Assembly (NCBI RefSeq): GCF_001894885.1
Contig: NZ_BCXB01000002.1
Location: forward strand, 124,001 to 188,000
DNA length: 64,000 nt
DNA from: Rhodococcus marinonascens NBRC 14363
GTDB taxonomy: Bacteria > Actinomycetota > Actinomycetes > Mycobacteriales > Mycobacteriaceae
Reading direction: 5' to 3'
Every line of letters begins with the position of its first letter. The stretch's first letter is position 1. Under the pieces are notes generated by a model, which was not told the origin of the DNA, did no database searches, and was given only the letters and a program-made list of their open reading frames with translations. A program made the translations under genes and the position numbers. Shown piece by piece: positions 33,727-42,934 of this stretch.

Positions 33727-35114
33727 GGCGCCGGCCCACCCACCTCGTCCTGGTCACCGCGGTAGTGTCCATCACCGCGATCATGGGTCAGGGCGGGGCT
33801 TCCGCTGTGGTTCCCGCTCCCGTCGACGCCGGACTCGTTCCGCCGCCTGACAACACGCCGGTCGAACAGCGCCGACAGTGCAATGGCGCAGTGAACGTAC
33901 CGGACGGCCCGGACGTCCAGGTCGCCCAACGCGACCTCGACTTCGAGTCGGTCTGGCCCATCACCCGCGGGCAAGGTCAGATGGTCGCGGTAATCGATAC
34001 CGGAGTCTCGCGACATCCGCGCCTTCCCGATCTCATCGACGGTGGCGACCTCGTGGCGAACGAGACGGGGACGACCGATTGCGACGCCCACGGTACCCTC
34101 GTCGCCGGCCTGATCGGCGCCAAACAGGCTCCAGGTTCAGGATTCTCGGGTGGCGCACCGGATTCCCAGATCCTCTCCATCCGCCAAACGAGCAGTGCAT
34201 ACAGTGCGGTAGGCCAGGTCGATGAGGTCGACGATGCGGGAAACTCGGTCGGTGGGTACGGAAACGTCAAAACGATGGCCGCAGCGATCCGGCTAGCCGC
34301 CGACCGGGGCGCAACCGTCATCAATATCTCCGAGGTCGCCTGTAAAACGGCCGCTGAGGGAATCGGTAGCGGCGACCGGTATCTGGGGTCGGCCGTGAAG
34401 TACGCGGTCACGGAGATGGACGCCGTAGTTGTGGCCGCTGCTGGCAACTTCGGTTCCGGCGAGTGCAAAATCCAGAATCCCCCAGTCGACCCGCTCCGGC
34501 CGGAAGCCGACCTGTGGGACTCGGTCGGCACCATTGCGAGCCCCGCCTGGTACGACGACTACGTCCTCACGGTCGGATCCGTCGATATGAATGGATCACC
34601 GAGCGATTTCAGCCTGGCCGGTCCGTGGGTCGACGTCGCTGCGCCCGGAAGCGGTATCACCTCGCTGCATCCAACGACCGGCGCCCTGACGAACACGGTA
34701 TACAGCGCACAGGGCAATGCGAGCGCCGTGGAAGGGACGAGTTTTGCGGCGCCCTTCGTGTCGGCGACGGCCGCGCTGGTCCGGTCGCGATTCCCGCTGT
34801 TGTCTGCGCAGCAGGTCATGGCCCGGATCGAAGCCACGGCGCACGCCCCGGCAGAAGGCTGGAATCCGTCGGTCGGTCACGGCATCATCGATCCGCTCGC
34901 AGCGGTCACCGCCGATATTCCGCTCGAGGGAGTTGCTCTCCAGCAGCCTCGTTCGGTTGAGATCGATGCCCTTCCTCCTGCCACCCTCCCGGATCAACGA
35001 CCTCGTGACGTCGCCTTGGTGGCTGCCGGAACCCTCGGCACTCTCCTTTTGCTCGGCGTCCTGGCGTCGTTCCCTATCCGTCGGCGTTTCCAGTCCGCAA
35101 CCGAGAGAGGCTGA
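33723..35114 (+). CDS. mycP4: Mycosin MycP (ESX-4 membrane-anchored subtilisin-like protease)
   Basis: 463 aa. Signal peptide/propeptide (1 to about 60), subtilase domain with the triad D92 (VAVIDTGV), H123 (CDAHGTLVAG) and S340 (EGTSFAAPF), oxyanion Asn242 (AAAGNFG), and a C-terminal membrane helix (about 435-455) ending in RRRF. Cysteines near RRQCNG, TDCDAH, VACKTA and GECKI can form the disulfides known in mycosins. Caps and stabilises the ESX pore on the periplasmic side. GTG at 33723 couples to eccD. Confidence 0.95.
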   Translation: MRRRPTHLVLVTAVVSITAIMGQGGASAVVPAPVDAGLVPPPDNTPVEQRRQCNGAVNVPDGPDVQVAQRDLDFESVWPITRGQGQMVAVIDTGVSRHPRLPDLIDGGDLVANETGTTDCDAHGTLVAGLIGAKQAPGSGFSGGAPDSQILSIRQTSSAYSAVGQVDEVDDAGNSVGGYGNVKTMAAAIRLAADRGATVINISEVACKTAAEGIGSGDRYLGSAVKYAVTEMDAVVVAAAGNFGSGECKIQNPPVDPLRPEADLWDSVGTIASPAWYDDYVLTVGSVDMNGSPSDFSLAGPWVDVAAPGSGITSLHPTTGALTNTVYSAQGNASAVEGTSFAAPFVSATAALVRSRFPLLSAQQVMARIEATAHAPAEGWNPSVGHGIIDPLAAVTADIPLEGVALQQPRSVEIDALPPATLPDQRPRDVALVAAGTLGTLLLLGVLASFPIRRRFQSATERG

Positions 35115-35137
35115 ACGGCACTGCCCTTCGGTACGGC

Positions 35138-35169
35138 TCGGGCCGGCACGGATATCCGTGCAGGCCCGA
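35138..35169. terminator. Bidirectional terminator between mycP and eccB
   Basis: A near-perfect stem TCGGGCC-GGCACGG / CCGTGC-A-GGCCCGA with an ATAT loop lies between the convergent mycP and eccB genes, followed by AACTTCTCTTC on the mycP side. It can serve both strands. Confidence 0.75.
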
Positions 35170-35184
35170 ACTTCTCTTCGCTGT

Positions 35185-35238
35185 CTCAGTTGGAACCGGA
35201 CGCTCAGTTGGACCCGAATACTCAGTTGGACCCGGACG
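35185..35238. repeat. Three tandem 18-bp repeats spanning the eccB stop codon
   Basis: Units at 35185-35202, 35203-35220 and 35221-35238, consensus CTCAGTTGGACCCGGACG. On the eccB strand each unit encodes a xxGSN-stop pattern, so the eccB stop TGA is followed by two more in-frame TGA codons 18 and 36 nt on. Confidence 0.9.
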
Positions 35239-36700
35239 CCACCGGTGCGGGGTTGAGATCGGGAGTCACCCCGTCGTGCGCAACCAGCGCCGACGACTTC
35301 CCCAGCGACGGTCCCGGAGCCAGGAGTCCGAGAATCTGCCACGGTGCGAGAGGTTGCGTGCCCACTAAACCCAATGCCTTGGCGGAGTCTTCATCGGGGA
35401 TGCCGAACCTGACTCCCGTGTCCGCGACGAAGAAGGTGCTGTCGCGTCGCGTGCTCGTGGGCTCGATCCCCGTGGATTGGACGAATCCACTGGCACCCGG
35501 CCGAACATAGACGGAGTCCGCTTTGTCACCGGCGCCGTCCGCCTGCGCCAGCCTGACCGGGCGGGCGTCGTCCGGGATCGGGAGCGTGCGCCCCGCGAAG
35601 AGTGTCAGCGCTGCCGCGGGACCACTCGAGTCCGTGTCGTCCGCGGCACGGAGCGGCTTCCAGGTCACGCAACTCACTGGACTTCCCGAAGCGTCGACGA
35701 TCTCCGGAGCCGACTCCGGAAAATGTTTCACCGCGATCTGTTCCACCGAAGGAATCCGCTTGATGGCATCGGGCGTCACGCTGGACATCTCGGTGTCACC
35801 GTGGGAGTTCGAGAGGAAGATCAGGTTCGCGACCGCCGAACTGATCTTCTGGATTCCATCCGGCAGTACAACGTAGTGCGCGGTCTCGGAAGGGAGCCGA
35901 GACTGGAAGACCGAGCCCACGACCTTGTCCTGCAGCGCGTATCGCGGCTGATCGTCGGCCCCGGGGATGATCGGGGTCGTGAGTGGCAGCACCTCGGGAA
36001 CGGCGTTGACAAACCCTGCACTGACCGGCCGGGGCAGGGCCCCTTCGAGACCCAGCGCACGGGTGACCGCCGGATCGTCCAGATCGATCTTCGCGCGCTT
36101 GCCGTCGTACATCAAGTACGACGCATCGCGTGTCGAGACAAGTAACCCTTGATTCTCTGCCAGGGCCGCGCCGTCCTCGATGCCTTCCGTGTCACCGATG
36201 ATGATCGATGTCGTGACGGAACGATTTCCGTCGGCGGCGATCGAGTCGCACACGGTCCACGGGGTCTTCGCCCCGGGGTCTCCCGCCGGCAATGCCGACG
36301 GTGCGCCGGGGATCCCGACGAGCGCTCCGCGAGGTCGCGTATCGATCTCGGATTCCTTGACGGTCACCGGGTTCTCGGACTTTCCGATGATCAGCCTGGC
36401 GGACGCGAGGTTGAGCACGGGTCGAAGCATGTCTCCCATCACAACGAACATTGCGCCCGAATCCTTGCCGACGACTATCGACGCGTTGCCGATCTTGTCC
36501 TGCGGGCGGAACAGGGCCAGCGCCGCACACGCGGCGAGTCCGAGCGAGGCGATCACGACTCCCACGACGAGTGCACGCGACTGTGACCGCATGGGGTCGT
36601 GGAGCATTCGAACGTCGCGACGCACCAACGCGTGCTCCATCCGCCTGATCAGAAAGCGATACCCGTTGACCTGCCACCGAGTGGTGGGTGTTGAAGCCAT
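35222..36700 (-). CDS. eccB4: ESX-4 membrane protein EccB
   Basis: 492 aa. A short cytoplasmic N-terminus (STPTTRWQVNGYRFLIRRMEHALVR, typical of EccB) precedes one membrane helix (about 43-65, RALVVGVVIASLGLAACAALAL) and a long periplasmic domain with repeat modules and two conserved cysteines (TPWTVCD and SPVSCVTW) expected to pair. Anchors the periplasmic ring of the secretion pore. Transcribed opposite to eccD-mycP and eccE. The stop is embedded in a tandem repeat. Confidence 0.95.
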   Translation of the reverse strand: MASTPTTRWQVNGYRFLIRRMEHALVRRDVRMLHDPMRSQSRALVVGVVIASLGLAACAALALFRPQDKIGNASIVVGKDSGAMFVVMGDMLRPVLNLASARLIIGKSENPVTVKESEIDTRPRGALVGIPGAPSALPAGDPGAKTPWTVCDSIAADGNRSVTTSIIIGDTEGIEDGAALAENQGLLVSTRDASYLMYDGKRAKIDLDDPAVTRALGLEGALPRPVSAGFVNAVPEVLPLTTPIIPGADDQPRYALQDKVVGSVFQSRLPSETAHYVVLPDGIQKISSAVANLIFLSNSHGDTEMSSVTPDAIKRIPSVEQIAVKHFPESAPEIVDASGSPVSCVTWKPLRAADDTDSSGPAAALTLFAGRTLPIPDDARPVRLAQADGAGDKADSVYVRPGASGFVQSTGIEPTSTRRDSTFFVADTGVRFGIPDEDSAKALGLVGTQPLAPWQILGLLAPGPSLGKSSALVAHDGVTPDLNPAPVASGSN

Positions 36701-36809
36701 TGTTCCTCCCCCGTGCTGCGCTGCGCTCGAGGTGACACAGTACAGTTTTGTCGAAAGTCTTCACGGCAGACGGTAGCGGTCTGCTTGGTCAGGTATTCGG
36801 GGAGGGACC

Positions 36810-38462
36810 GTGGACCGTTCGCGCGTCAGAGGTCGGGCTTTGTCACATCGGTTTTCGGCAAGCACTGTGATCGTTGCGCAATTGCTGGGCATTGCGGGAG
36901 GCACCCTGGCCTCATTGTTCGGGCTGGTGTGGTGGGGCGCGCTCGCCGTAGCCGCCGTACTCGTTCTCGTCGCGCTCGTCCAGGTAGGGGGCCGGTCGAG
37001 CGTCCACTGGCTCCGGACCTCCTGGCGCTACTTCGCCAAGCCCGAGCAGGCGCTGTCCCGAACCGTCAGCTTCCAGGCACCGACGGGTCTGTCCGTCGGA
37101 CTCCGCTGGGAGGGCGGAAGCGTTGTCGCCGTCGTCGAGGTCCTTCCACCCGCGGGGAGCCTGACCCAGATCACCCGCGACGGATTTCAGATGACGCACG
37201 CACTTCCCACCGACGCGCTCGCCGCGTGCCTCGAACAGCACGACATCTCGTTGAGCGGAATCGATATAGTCAGCCACGGATATCGCGCAGCTTCGGGTAC
37301 ACCCGCTACCGACGTCTATGACAGGCTCGTCGGCCCGCTCCCGGCGACGGCTACCCGGATGGTGTGGCTCGCCCTGCGATTCGACGCCGCAGAGAGCATC
37401 CAGGCTGTGGCCAGGCGCGGTGGCGGCGAAGAAGGCGCCTCCCGCGCCATCACCATCGCCGCGAGTCGCGTTGTTCGCGCCCTCTCCGAATCCGGCTGCC
37501 GAGCGCGCATCCTCACCGCACCGGAAGTCGACTCCACCGCCTCGCAGATCAGTCGAGGCGTCGACCCGAGGACCTTCACCGAGACGTGGAACCACGCGCC
37601 ACTTCCCGGGGTGTGCAACACCGGCTACGGCGTCGATCCCCAACACCTGACGAGAGATTTGCTCGCCAAGCTGTGGGTTCCCTCCAGCCTCGGTACGACC
37701 GTGACGATCCGACTCCGCCCCAGCGGAATCGACGGCCAGGTCAAAATCGGCGCTGCCTGCCGGGTGACGACCCGGACCATGCCAGAACCGCTCACGATTC
37801 CCGGACTCATCTCGATGCGGGGTCGCCACCGGGATGGCCTGCTGTCGAACCTTCCCTTCGCGGTGTCCGGTTTGGACGACGTGATGCCGCTGACCGACGT
37901 TCCAGTCGACGACCTCCGCGCACTGCAGTTGCCGCCCGCCGGCTGTGGCCAGCTCATCGGTTCCGATGACAACGGTCACGGAATCACCGCTCGCATCGCG
38001 GGTTCCGGTGTCAGTTTGGTCTATGTCGCGGGCGAGTTGTACCTTGCTCAGCAACTGATGTTCCGAGCCATCGCCACGGGGGCCCGGGTACTCATTCACA
38101 CCGATCGCCCCGAGGCGTGGTCGTCGTTGATCGACTCGATCGCGACTCCGGACCGCCTCCGGATCGCTGGGCGCAGCCCACAGTCCGACAACAGATTCAA
38201 CACCGTGGTGTTCGACGGCGTCGATGCACTGCCCCCACGAGCGGGCGTCACCGCGATATACCTCTACGGGGAGCCAAGCCAGTGGCCGGGCGCCGAACCC
38301 GACCTGTCCATTGTTCAGCCGGACGCACTCGGCGACCGGATCCTCCTGTCGACTGGTGGGACCAGCATCGAACTGATGCTCGTCACGATATCCTCCGAGA
38401 CCGCGTTCATCGGCCGACCTCGAGTTGTAGACGAGTACCAACCGGCCTACCAGTACCACTAA
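36810..38462 (+). CDS. eccE4: ESX membrane protein EccE
   Basis: 550 aa. Two membrane helices at the N-terminus (about 18-60, STVIVAQLLGIAGGTLASLF and GALAVAAVLVLVALVQ) precede the EccE core domain (about 90-330), after which a variable cytoplasmic part follows. GTG start with a GGGGAGGGACC site. M. tuberculosis ESX-4 lacks eccE, whereas extended ESX-4 loci (M. abscessus, nocardiae, rhodococci) have it. Divergent from eccB (109-bp promoter gap); its stop overlaps the FMN-reductase stop tail to tail. Confidence 0.85.
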   Translation: MDRSRVRGRALSHRFSASTVIVAQLLGIAGGTLASLFGLVWWGALAVAAVLVLVALVQVGGRSSVHWLRTSWRYFAKPEQALSRTVSFQAPTGLSVGLRWEGGSVVAVVEVLPPAGSLTQITRDGFQMTHALPTDALAACLEQHDISLSGIDIVSHGYRAASGTPATDVYDRLVGPLPATATRMVWLALRFDAAESIQAVARRGGGEEGASRAITIAASRVVRALSESGCRARILTAPEVDSTASQISRGVDPRTFTETWNHAPLPGVCNTGYGVDPQHLTRDLLAKLWVPSSLGTTVTIRLRPSGIDGQVKIGAACRVTTRTMPEPLTIPGLISMRGRHRDGLLSNLPFAVSGLDDVMPLTDVPVDDLRALQLPPAGCGQLIGSDDNGHGITARIAGSGVSLVYVAGELYLAQQLMFRAIATGARVLIHTDRPEAWSSLIDSIATPDRLRIAGRSPQSDNRFNTVVFDGVDALPPRAGVTAIYLYGEPSQWPGAEPDLSIVQPDALGDRILLSTGGTSIELMLVTISSETAFIGRPRVVDEYQPAYQYH

Positions 38463-39025
38463 CCGGGATATGGGTCTTTCGCGCGCTGAACGCGGACCGA
38501 CTCAGCCCACCACACCAGTTGGGCCATCATGCGATCGGCAGAATCAATCGCGGCACCGTCCGTCGTCTCCCCTTCGACATCGAATCTCTTACGCACCTGA
38601 TGGAAGCTCACGCTCTGCCGCACCGACACCATGTGCAGTTCGGCAACCACCTGGCGTAACTGTTCGGTAGCCCTGAGCCCACCCGACAAACCTCCGTATG
38701 ACACGAATCCGATCGGCTTCGAGCGCCATTCGTGCTTGACGCTGTCGAACGCGGTCTTCAGCGCCGCCGGATATCCGTGGTTGTACTCGGAAGTGACCGC
38801 AACGAACGCGTCGGCACGTTCGATCCGCTCCCGGAAACCCTCAGTGATGGGCGAACCGGCGAAATCCTGCGGGAGTGGAGTCTCGGCGAGATCGATTACC
38901 CCCACGTCGAGTCCCGGATAGCCCCGAGCCCGTTCGACGAACCAGTCGGCGACGACGGGGGCGATGCGACCGACCCTCGTGGATCCGATGATGATCTCGA
39001 CCCGAACGGGTGCGATTGCGGTCAT
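38459..39025 (-). CDS. NADPH-dependent FMN reductase-family flavoprotein
   Basis: 188-aa flavodoxin-fold reductase: EIIIGSTRVGRIAPVVADWF binds the FMN phosphate and TSEYNHGYPAALKTAFD with SYGGLSGGLRA are family signatures. Likely an NAD(P)H:quinone or azo/FMN reductase; substrate not predictable. The frame stays open to 39433, but ATG at 39025 follows an AGGAGG site at ideal distance and matches the family start; the upstream extension belongs to a different, remnant-like sequence. Convergent with eccE. Confidence 0.9.
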   Translation of the reverse strand: MTAIAPVRVEIIIGSTRVGRIAPVVADWFVERARGYPGLDVGVIDLAETPLPQDFAGSPITEGFRERIERADAFVAVTSEYNHGYPAALKTAFDSVKHEWRSKPIGFVSYGGLSGGLRATEQLRQVVAELHMVSVRQSVSFHQVRKRFDVEGETTDGAAIDSADRMMAQLVWWAESVRVQRAKDPYPG

Positions 39026-39180
39026 GTACAGCCTCCTTCTCCCCCAGGCCATCGTAGGTCCTCGCCACACCGTCACGGCGATGGTGATCAGCGACGAAGG
39101 TCCACTGATACGGTCCAGGTATTCGGTATATTCAGTGCGCCAATGACTTCCAATTTGGTCGGCTTCTCTAGGTCTGGTCG

Positions 39181-39370
39181 GTCCGATGCCGGCATTGGCG
39201 TCGGGGGTGACACTGGTTAGCGCGGTGAAGTCGCGGACCACTTGCCGCCAGGTGTCGATATCGGGGTAGCTCTCGTGGCGGATTTCGCGGTAGGCCCACT
39301 CCGGGTCCGTCGAACAGTTCAACGTTGTGGCCGGTGCCGGTTGCTCACGAGCCGGGTGCGCCCTGAACCA
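39181..39370 (-). pseudogene. Coding-like fragment on the minus strand, origin unknown
   Basis: Reading leftward, about 60 codons including PEWAYREIRHESYPDIDTW use almost only G/C-ending codons, as genuine genes here do. The signal stops abruptly near 39185, where codon use becomes random, and no ribosome-binding site or family match is recognised. Best explained as a remnant of a lost gene. It lies in the 621-bp stretch 39026-39646 between the FMN reductase and truA, which otherwise has no intact gene. Confidence 0.35.
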
Positions 39371-39385
39371 TCGCTGAACGGTTAA

Positions 39386-39508
39386 TGCGCGTACATCGGT
39401 TACCGGGGCTGGGTCACCGACCCGGAGAAGCATGGCTGGCCGGTTCCTGACAAGGTACGCTACAGCCCCGAGCTGACTCGCGAGGGGCAGCGGAGGGGAC
39501 GCTTGAGA
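39386..39508 (+). pseudogene. Coding-like fragment on the plus strand, origin unknown
   Basis: About 41 codons after a TAA read GWVTDPEKHGWPVPDK and KVRYSPELTREGQRRG with high GC3, then the frame runs on with unbiased codons to 39748 inside the truA 3' end. Too short to be a normal gene; it could be a relic of an inserted element, next to a second fragment on the other strand. Confidence 0.3.
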
Positions 39509-39646
39509 TCTACTGTTCCAGCACTCGAGATGTTGATGTCACTTACGCTCAGGAAACTCGCGCTCTGGTGTGGTTGTCGCGTCGAATGGGATCTTCCGCA
39601 CCCAGTGCCGTACCCGACTTACCTTGCGCAGCAGCACGGACTTCCC

Positions 39647-40540
39647 TCAGTCGCCGCAACAACCGCCTGGCAACGTCCGAACATCTCGGGTGATCTGATT
39701 GCGTGCCGCCAGGTCCGCATCTGCGGGATAGTCGACGCGTACGAGTGACAAACCGTGAGCCGGCGCCACCAGGATCGAACTCGACCGCGACTTCTCGCGA
39801 AGCAGACCCTCGATCCACTCGACATCGCGGCGTCCCTCTCCCATCGCCAGGACGGCGCCCACGAGACTGCGCACCATCGACCAGCAGAACGCGTCGGCAC
39901 TGACGAAAGCCGTGAACACGTCACCGTCGCGCTCCCAATCGAAACGCTGCAGGTGGCGAACTGTCGTCGCGCCCTCCCGTCGTTTGCAGAACGCGGCGAA
40001 ATCATGCAGGCCCAACAGTGCCGCGGACGCCGTGCGCATCAGTTCGAGGTCGAGGACCTTCGGGAAAGACACGATGTCCCGGGCCCTGAGTGGATCCGCG
40101 CCGTAAACCGCCGAGGTCAACCGGTACTCGTAGTGCCTGCGCATTGCGGAGAATCGTGCATCGAAATGTTCGGGCGCGAATGAAATTCGCGTGATCCGCA
40201 CGTCCTTGGGGAGGAACCGCGCGAGCCTCCGAACCAGTCGGGACGGATCGGCCGGCAGGGCGTCGGTCGGGACGTCGACGTGCGCCACCTGACCGCTGGC
40301 GTGAACCCCCGCATCGGTCCGCCCCGCGACCGTGAGCCGCAGTGGGGTACGGAAGACGGCTCCGAGTTTCTCCTCGAGTTCCCCGCACACCGTGCGCAAG
40401 CCAGCCTGACGGGCCCACCCGGAGAAATTTGTTCCGTCGTAGGCGATGTCCAGCCGCAAGCGCCTGGTCTCATACGAAACGGGCCCGCCGTCCCTCCGTG
40501 GGACGACGGGCTCGTTCGATTCAGCTGCTGCCGAAACCAA
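39647..40540 (-). CDS. truA: tRNA pseudouridine synthase A
   Basis: 297 aa; modifies uridines 38-40 of tRNA anticodon stems. The catalytic Asp is D76 in [32 protein letters not shown] marks the N-terminal subdomain. No ATG or GTG is available before the conserved domain, so TTG at 40540, just after the rplQ stop, is the likely start; AAGGA overlapping the rplQ end would serve as ribosome-binding site. Last gene of the alpha operon, as in mycobacteria. Confidence 0.94.
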   Translation of the reverse strand: MVSAAAESNEPVVPRRDGGPVSYETRRLRLDIAYDGTNFSGWARQAGLRTVCGELEEKLGAVFRTPLRLTVAGRTDAGVHASGQVAHVDVPTDALPADPSRLVRRLARFLPKDVRITRISFAPEHFDARFSAMRRHYEYRLTSAVYGADPLRARDIVSFPKVLDLELMRTASAALLGLHDFAAFCKRREGATTVRHLQRFDWERDGDVFTAFVSADAFCWSMVRSLVGAVLAMGEGRRDVEWIEGLLREKSRSSSILVAPAHGLSLVRVDYPADADLAARNQITRDVRTLPGGCCGD

Positions 40541-40545
40541 GTGGA

Positions 40546-41103
40546 CTAGTCCTTCTTGGCCTCGTCGGCTTCGGAAGCGTCGGCCGCGGTGGCAGACTCG
40601 TCCTCGATGGCCTCGACGACGGCGTCAGCGTTCTCGACCTCGGCTTCGGACGCCTCTGCCTCGACGGCCTCCACAACGTTCTCCTCGGTGGAGGAATCCT
40701 GCGAAGCCTTCACGCGACGTGCGCGGTCGGCCTCGGAGGTGACGGTCTTCTCCTTGACGAGTTCGATGACCGCCATCGGAGCGTTGTCACCCTTGCGGGG
40801 GATCGTCTTGATGATGCGGGTGTAGCCGCCGTCGCGATCGGCGTAGAACGGGCCGATCTCCGCGAACAGGGTGTGTACGACATCCTTGTTGCGGATGACC
40901 TTGAGAACCTCGCGACGATGAGCCAAGGTTCCGGCCTTGGCGTGCGTGACGAGCTTCTCGGCGTACGGGCGCAGGGCCTTGGCCTTGGACTCCGTGGTGG
41001 TGATACGACCGTGCTCGAAGAGCGCGGTTGCCAGATTGGCGAAGATCGCCTTCTGGTGCGAAGCCGACCCGCCGAAGCGGTAACCCTTCTTGGGCTTGGG
41101 CAT
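40546..41103 (-). CDS. rplQ: 50S ribosomal protein L17
   Basis: 185 aa. The conserved L17 domain occupies residues 1 to about 120 ([37 protein letters not shown]). The remaining ~65 residues are an acidic Ala/Glu/Asp tail, a known actinobacterial extension of unknown role. Between rpoA (27 bp) and truA. Confidence 0.96.
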   Translation of the reverse strand: MPKPKKGYRFGGSASHQKAIFANLATALFEHGRITTTESKAKALRPYAEKLVTHAKAGTLAHRREVLKVIRNKDVVHTLFAEIGPFYADRDGGYTRIIKTIPRKGDNAPMAVIELVKEKTVTSEADRARRVKASQDSSTEENVVEAVEAEASEAEVENADAVVEAIEDESATAADASEADEAKKD

Positions 41104-41130
41104 GATGATCTCCTAGTAAAGGACCGTGAG

Positions 41131-42192
41131 CTAGAGCTGTTCGGTCTCGGCGTAGTCCTCGGTGCCCTCGGCATCACCGAGGGAACCGGTGTCCGTGTCG
41201 CTCCACGTTCCGGTGACGGCGTCGTAGCCGGCAACAGTGCTGGGATCGAAGGACGCGGGGCTGTCCTTGAGTGCCAGGCCGAGCGAATGCAGCTTGACCT
41301 TCACCTCGTCGATGGACTTCTGTCCAAAGTTGCGGATGTCGAGCAGATCGGACTCGGTACGGCCGACAAGCTCACCGACGGTGTGAACACCTTCGCGCTT
41401 GAGGCAGTTGTAGGAACGGACCGTCAGGTCCAGGTCCTCGATAGGCAATCCGAACGAAGCGATGTGATCGGCCTCGGCGGGCGAGGGCCCGATCTCGATG
41501 CCTTCTGCTTCGACGTTCAGCTCACGGGCGAGGCCGAAGAGCTCAACCAGGGTCTTGCCCGCAGAAGCAAGCGCGTCCCGAGCGGTGATGGAGTTCTTGG
41601 TTTCCACATCGAGCACGAGCCGATCGAAGTCGGTGCGCTGCTCGACGCGGGTGGCTTCCACCTTGTAGGTGACCTTGAGCACCGGCGAGTAGATCGAGTC
41701 CACCGGAATCCGGCCAATCTCGGCGCCGGAGGCCTTGTTCTGTACGGCGGGGACGTAGCCGCGACCGCGCTCGACGACGAGCTCGATCTCCAGTTTTCCC
41801 TTGTCGTTCAGGGTGGCGATGTGCAAATCCGGATTGTTCAAGGTGACGCCGGCAGGGGGCACGATGTCGCCTGCGGTCACAGCGCCGGGGCCCTGCTTGC
41901 GGACGTACATGGTGACCGGCTCGTCCTCTTCGGAGCTCACGACGAGACCCTTGAGGTTCAGGATGATGTCGGTGACATCTTCCTTCACACCGGGAACTGT
42001 GGTGAACTCGTGCAGAACGCCGTCGATGCGGATGCTGGTGACAGCAGCGCCGGGGATCGACGAGAGCAGCGTGCGCCGCAGCGAGTTGCCGAGGGTATAC
42101 CCGAAGCCTGGCTCGAGGGGCTCGATGACGAACTTCGAGCGGTTGTCAGCGATGACCTCTTCGGTCAGCGTGGGTCGCTGAGAAATGAGCAT
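41131..42192 (-). CDS. rpoA: DNA-directed RNA polymerase alpha subunit
   Basis: 353 aa. The N-terminal dimerisation domain (about 1-230) contains [21 protein letters not shown], which contacts beta; the C-terminal domain (about 255-315) with [20 protein letters not shown] and [11 protein letters not shown] binds UP elements and activators. The C-terminal ~35 residues are an acidic tail. 114 bp after rpsD, with a strong hairpin in the gap. Confidence 0.98.
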   Translation of the reverse strand: MLISQRPTLTEEVIADNRSKFVIEPLEPGFGYTLGNSLRRTLLSSIPGAAVTSIRIDGVLHEFTTVPGVKEDVTDIILNLKGLVVSSEEDEPVTMYVRKQGPGAVTAGDIVPPAGVTLNNPDLHIATLNDKGKLEIELVVERGRGYVPAVQNKASGAEIGRIPVDSIYSPVLKVTYKVEATRVEQRTDFDRLVLDVETKNSITARDALASAGKTLVELFGLARELNVEAEGIEIGPSPAEADHIASFGLPIEDLDLTVRSYNCLKREGVHTVGELVGRTESDLLDIRNFGQKSIDEVKVKLHSLGLALKDSPASFDPSTVAGYDAVTGTWSDTDTGSLGDAEGTEDYAETEQL

Positions 42193-42257
42193 TTGATTCC
42201 TCCTGTACGGGCGTCCACTATTTGACGCCCACGATGGGAAAGGCCTACGCCCCGCAT

Positions 42258-42289
42258 GTGGTCGAGGAGTTCGGAAACTCCTCGACCAC
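42258..42289 (-). terminator. Intercistronic hairpin between rpsD and rpoA
   Basis: Perfect 14-bp stem (42258-42271 with 42276-42289) and CGGA tetraloop, very stable. It lies in the rpsD-rpoA gap in the middle of the alpha operon, so partial termination or RNA processing is more likely than a complete stop unless rpoA has its own promoter. Confidence 0.6.
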
Positions 42290-42306
42290 GCACAGGCAGG
42301 CGGTGC

Positions 42307-42912
42307 CTACTTCGAGTAGTACTCGACGATCAACTGTTCCTGCAGCGGAACCGTGATTTGCGCACGCTCCGGAAGCTGGTGAACCAGAATCCGGAGACGT
42401 CCACCGACAACCTGCAGCCAACCCGGGATCGGGCGATCGCCCTGGGTCTCACGTGCGACCTGGAAGGGAAGCGTGGACAGCGACTTTTCCTTGACATCGA
42501 TGATGTCGTACTGGGAGACGCGGTAGCTGGGGATGTCGACCTTCTTGTTGTTCACAAGGAGGTGGCCATGGGTGACCAGCTGACGAGCCTGGCGGCGGGT
42601 GCGAGCCAGTCCGGCGCGGTACACGACGTTGTCGAGACGCGACTCCAGGATGCGGAGCAGGTTCTCACCGGTTTTGCCGGGGCGCTTGTTCGCCTCCTTG
42701 TAGTACAGGCGGAACTGCTTCTCCATGACGCCGTAGGTGAAGCGAGCCTTCTGCTTCTCCTGCAGCTGGAGCAGGTACTCGCTCTCCTTGATCCGCGCGC
42801 GACCGTGCTGGCCCGGCGGGTAGGGACGACGCTCGAACGCCTGGTCGCCTCCAACGAGGTCGACGCGCAGACGACGCGACTTGCGGGTGATGGGTCCGGT
42901 ATAACGTGCCAT
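42307..42912 (-). CDS. rpsD: 30S ribosomal protein S4
   Basis: 201-aa primary 16S rRNA-binding protein. MARYTGPITRKSRRLRVDLV start, LRILESRLDNVVYRAGLA and the S4 RNA-binding domain ARTRRQARQLVTHGHLLVN (about 94-155) are intact. No N-terminal zinc cysteines (C-minus form). In many bacteria S4 represses this operon. Confidence 0.98.
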   Translation of the reverse strand: MARYTGPITRKSRRLRVDLVGGDQAFERRPYPPGQHGRARIKESEYLLQLQEKQKARFTYGVMEKQFRLYYKEANKRPGKTGENLLRILESRLDNVVYRAGLARTRRQARQLVTHGHLLVNNKKVDIPSYRVSQYDIIDVKEKSLSTLPFQVARETQGDRPIPGWLQVVGGRLRILVHQLPERAQITVPLQEQLIVEYYSK

Positions 42913-42934
42913 TTTCTTCTACCTATCCTTCCCG

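Noticed and set aside
36912-38459. 515-codon open frame antisense to eccE
   Set aside because: Mirror frame of eccE, which has a ribosome-binding site, membrane helices and the EccE domain; the antisense product has no recognisable feature.
39026-39433. N-terminal extension of the FMN reductase
   Set aside because: ATG at 39025 has an excellent ribosome-binding site and the domain begins there; only part of the extension is coding-like, best seen as a separate remnant.
40342-42225. 627-codon open frame on the plus strand across truA, rplQ and rpoA
   Set aside because: It is antisense to three certain genes; in GC-rich DNA such mirror frames stay open. The composition is Gly/Leu/Asp/Arg-rich shadow sequence without any domain.
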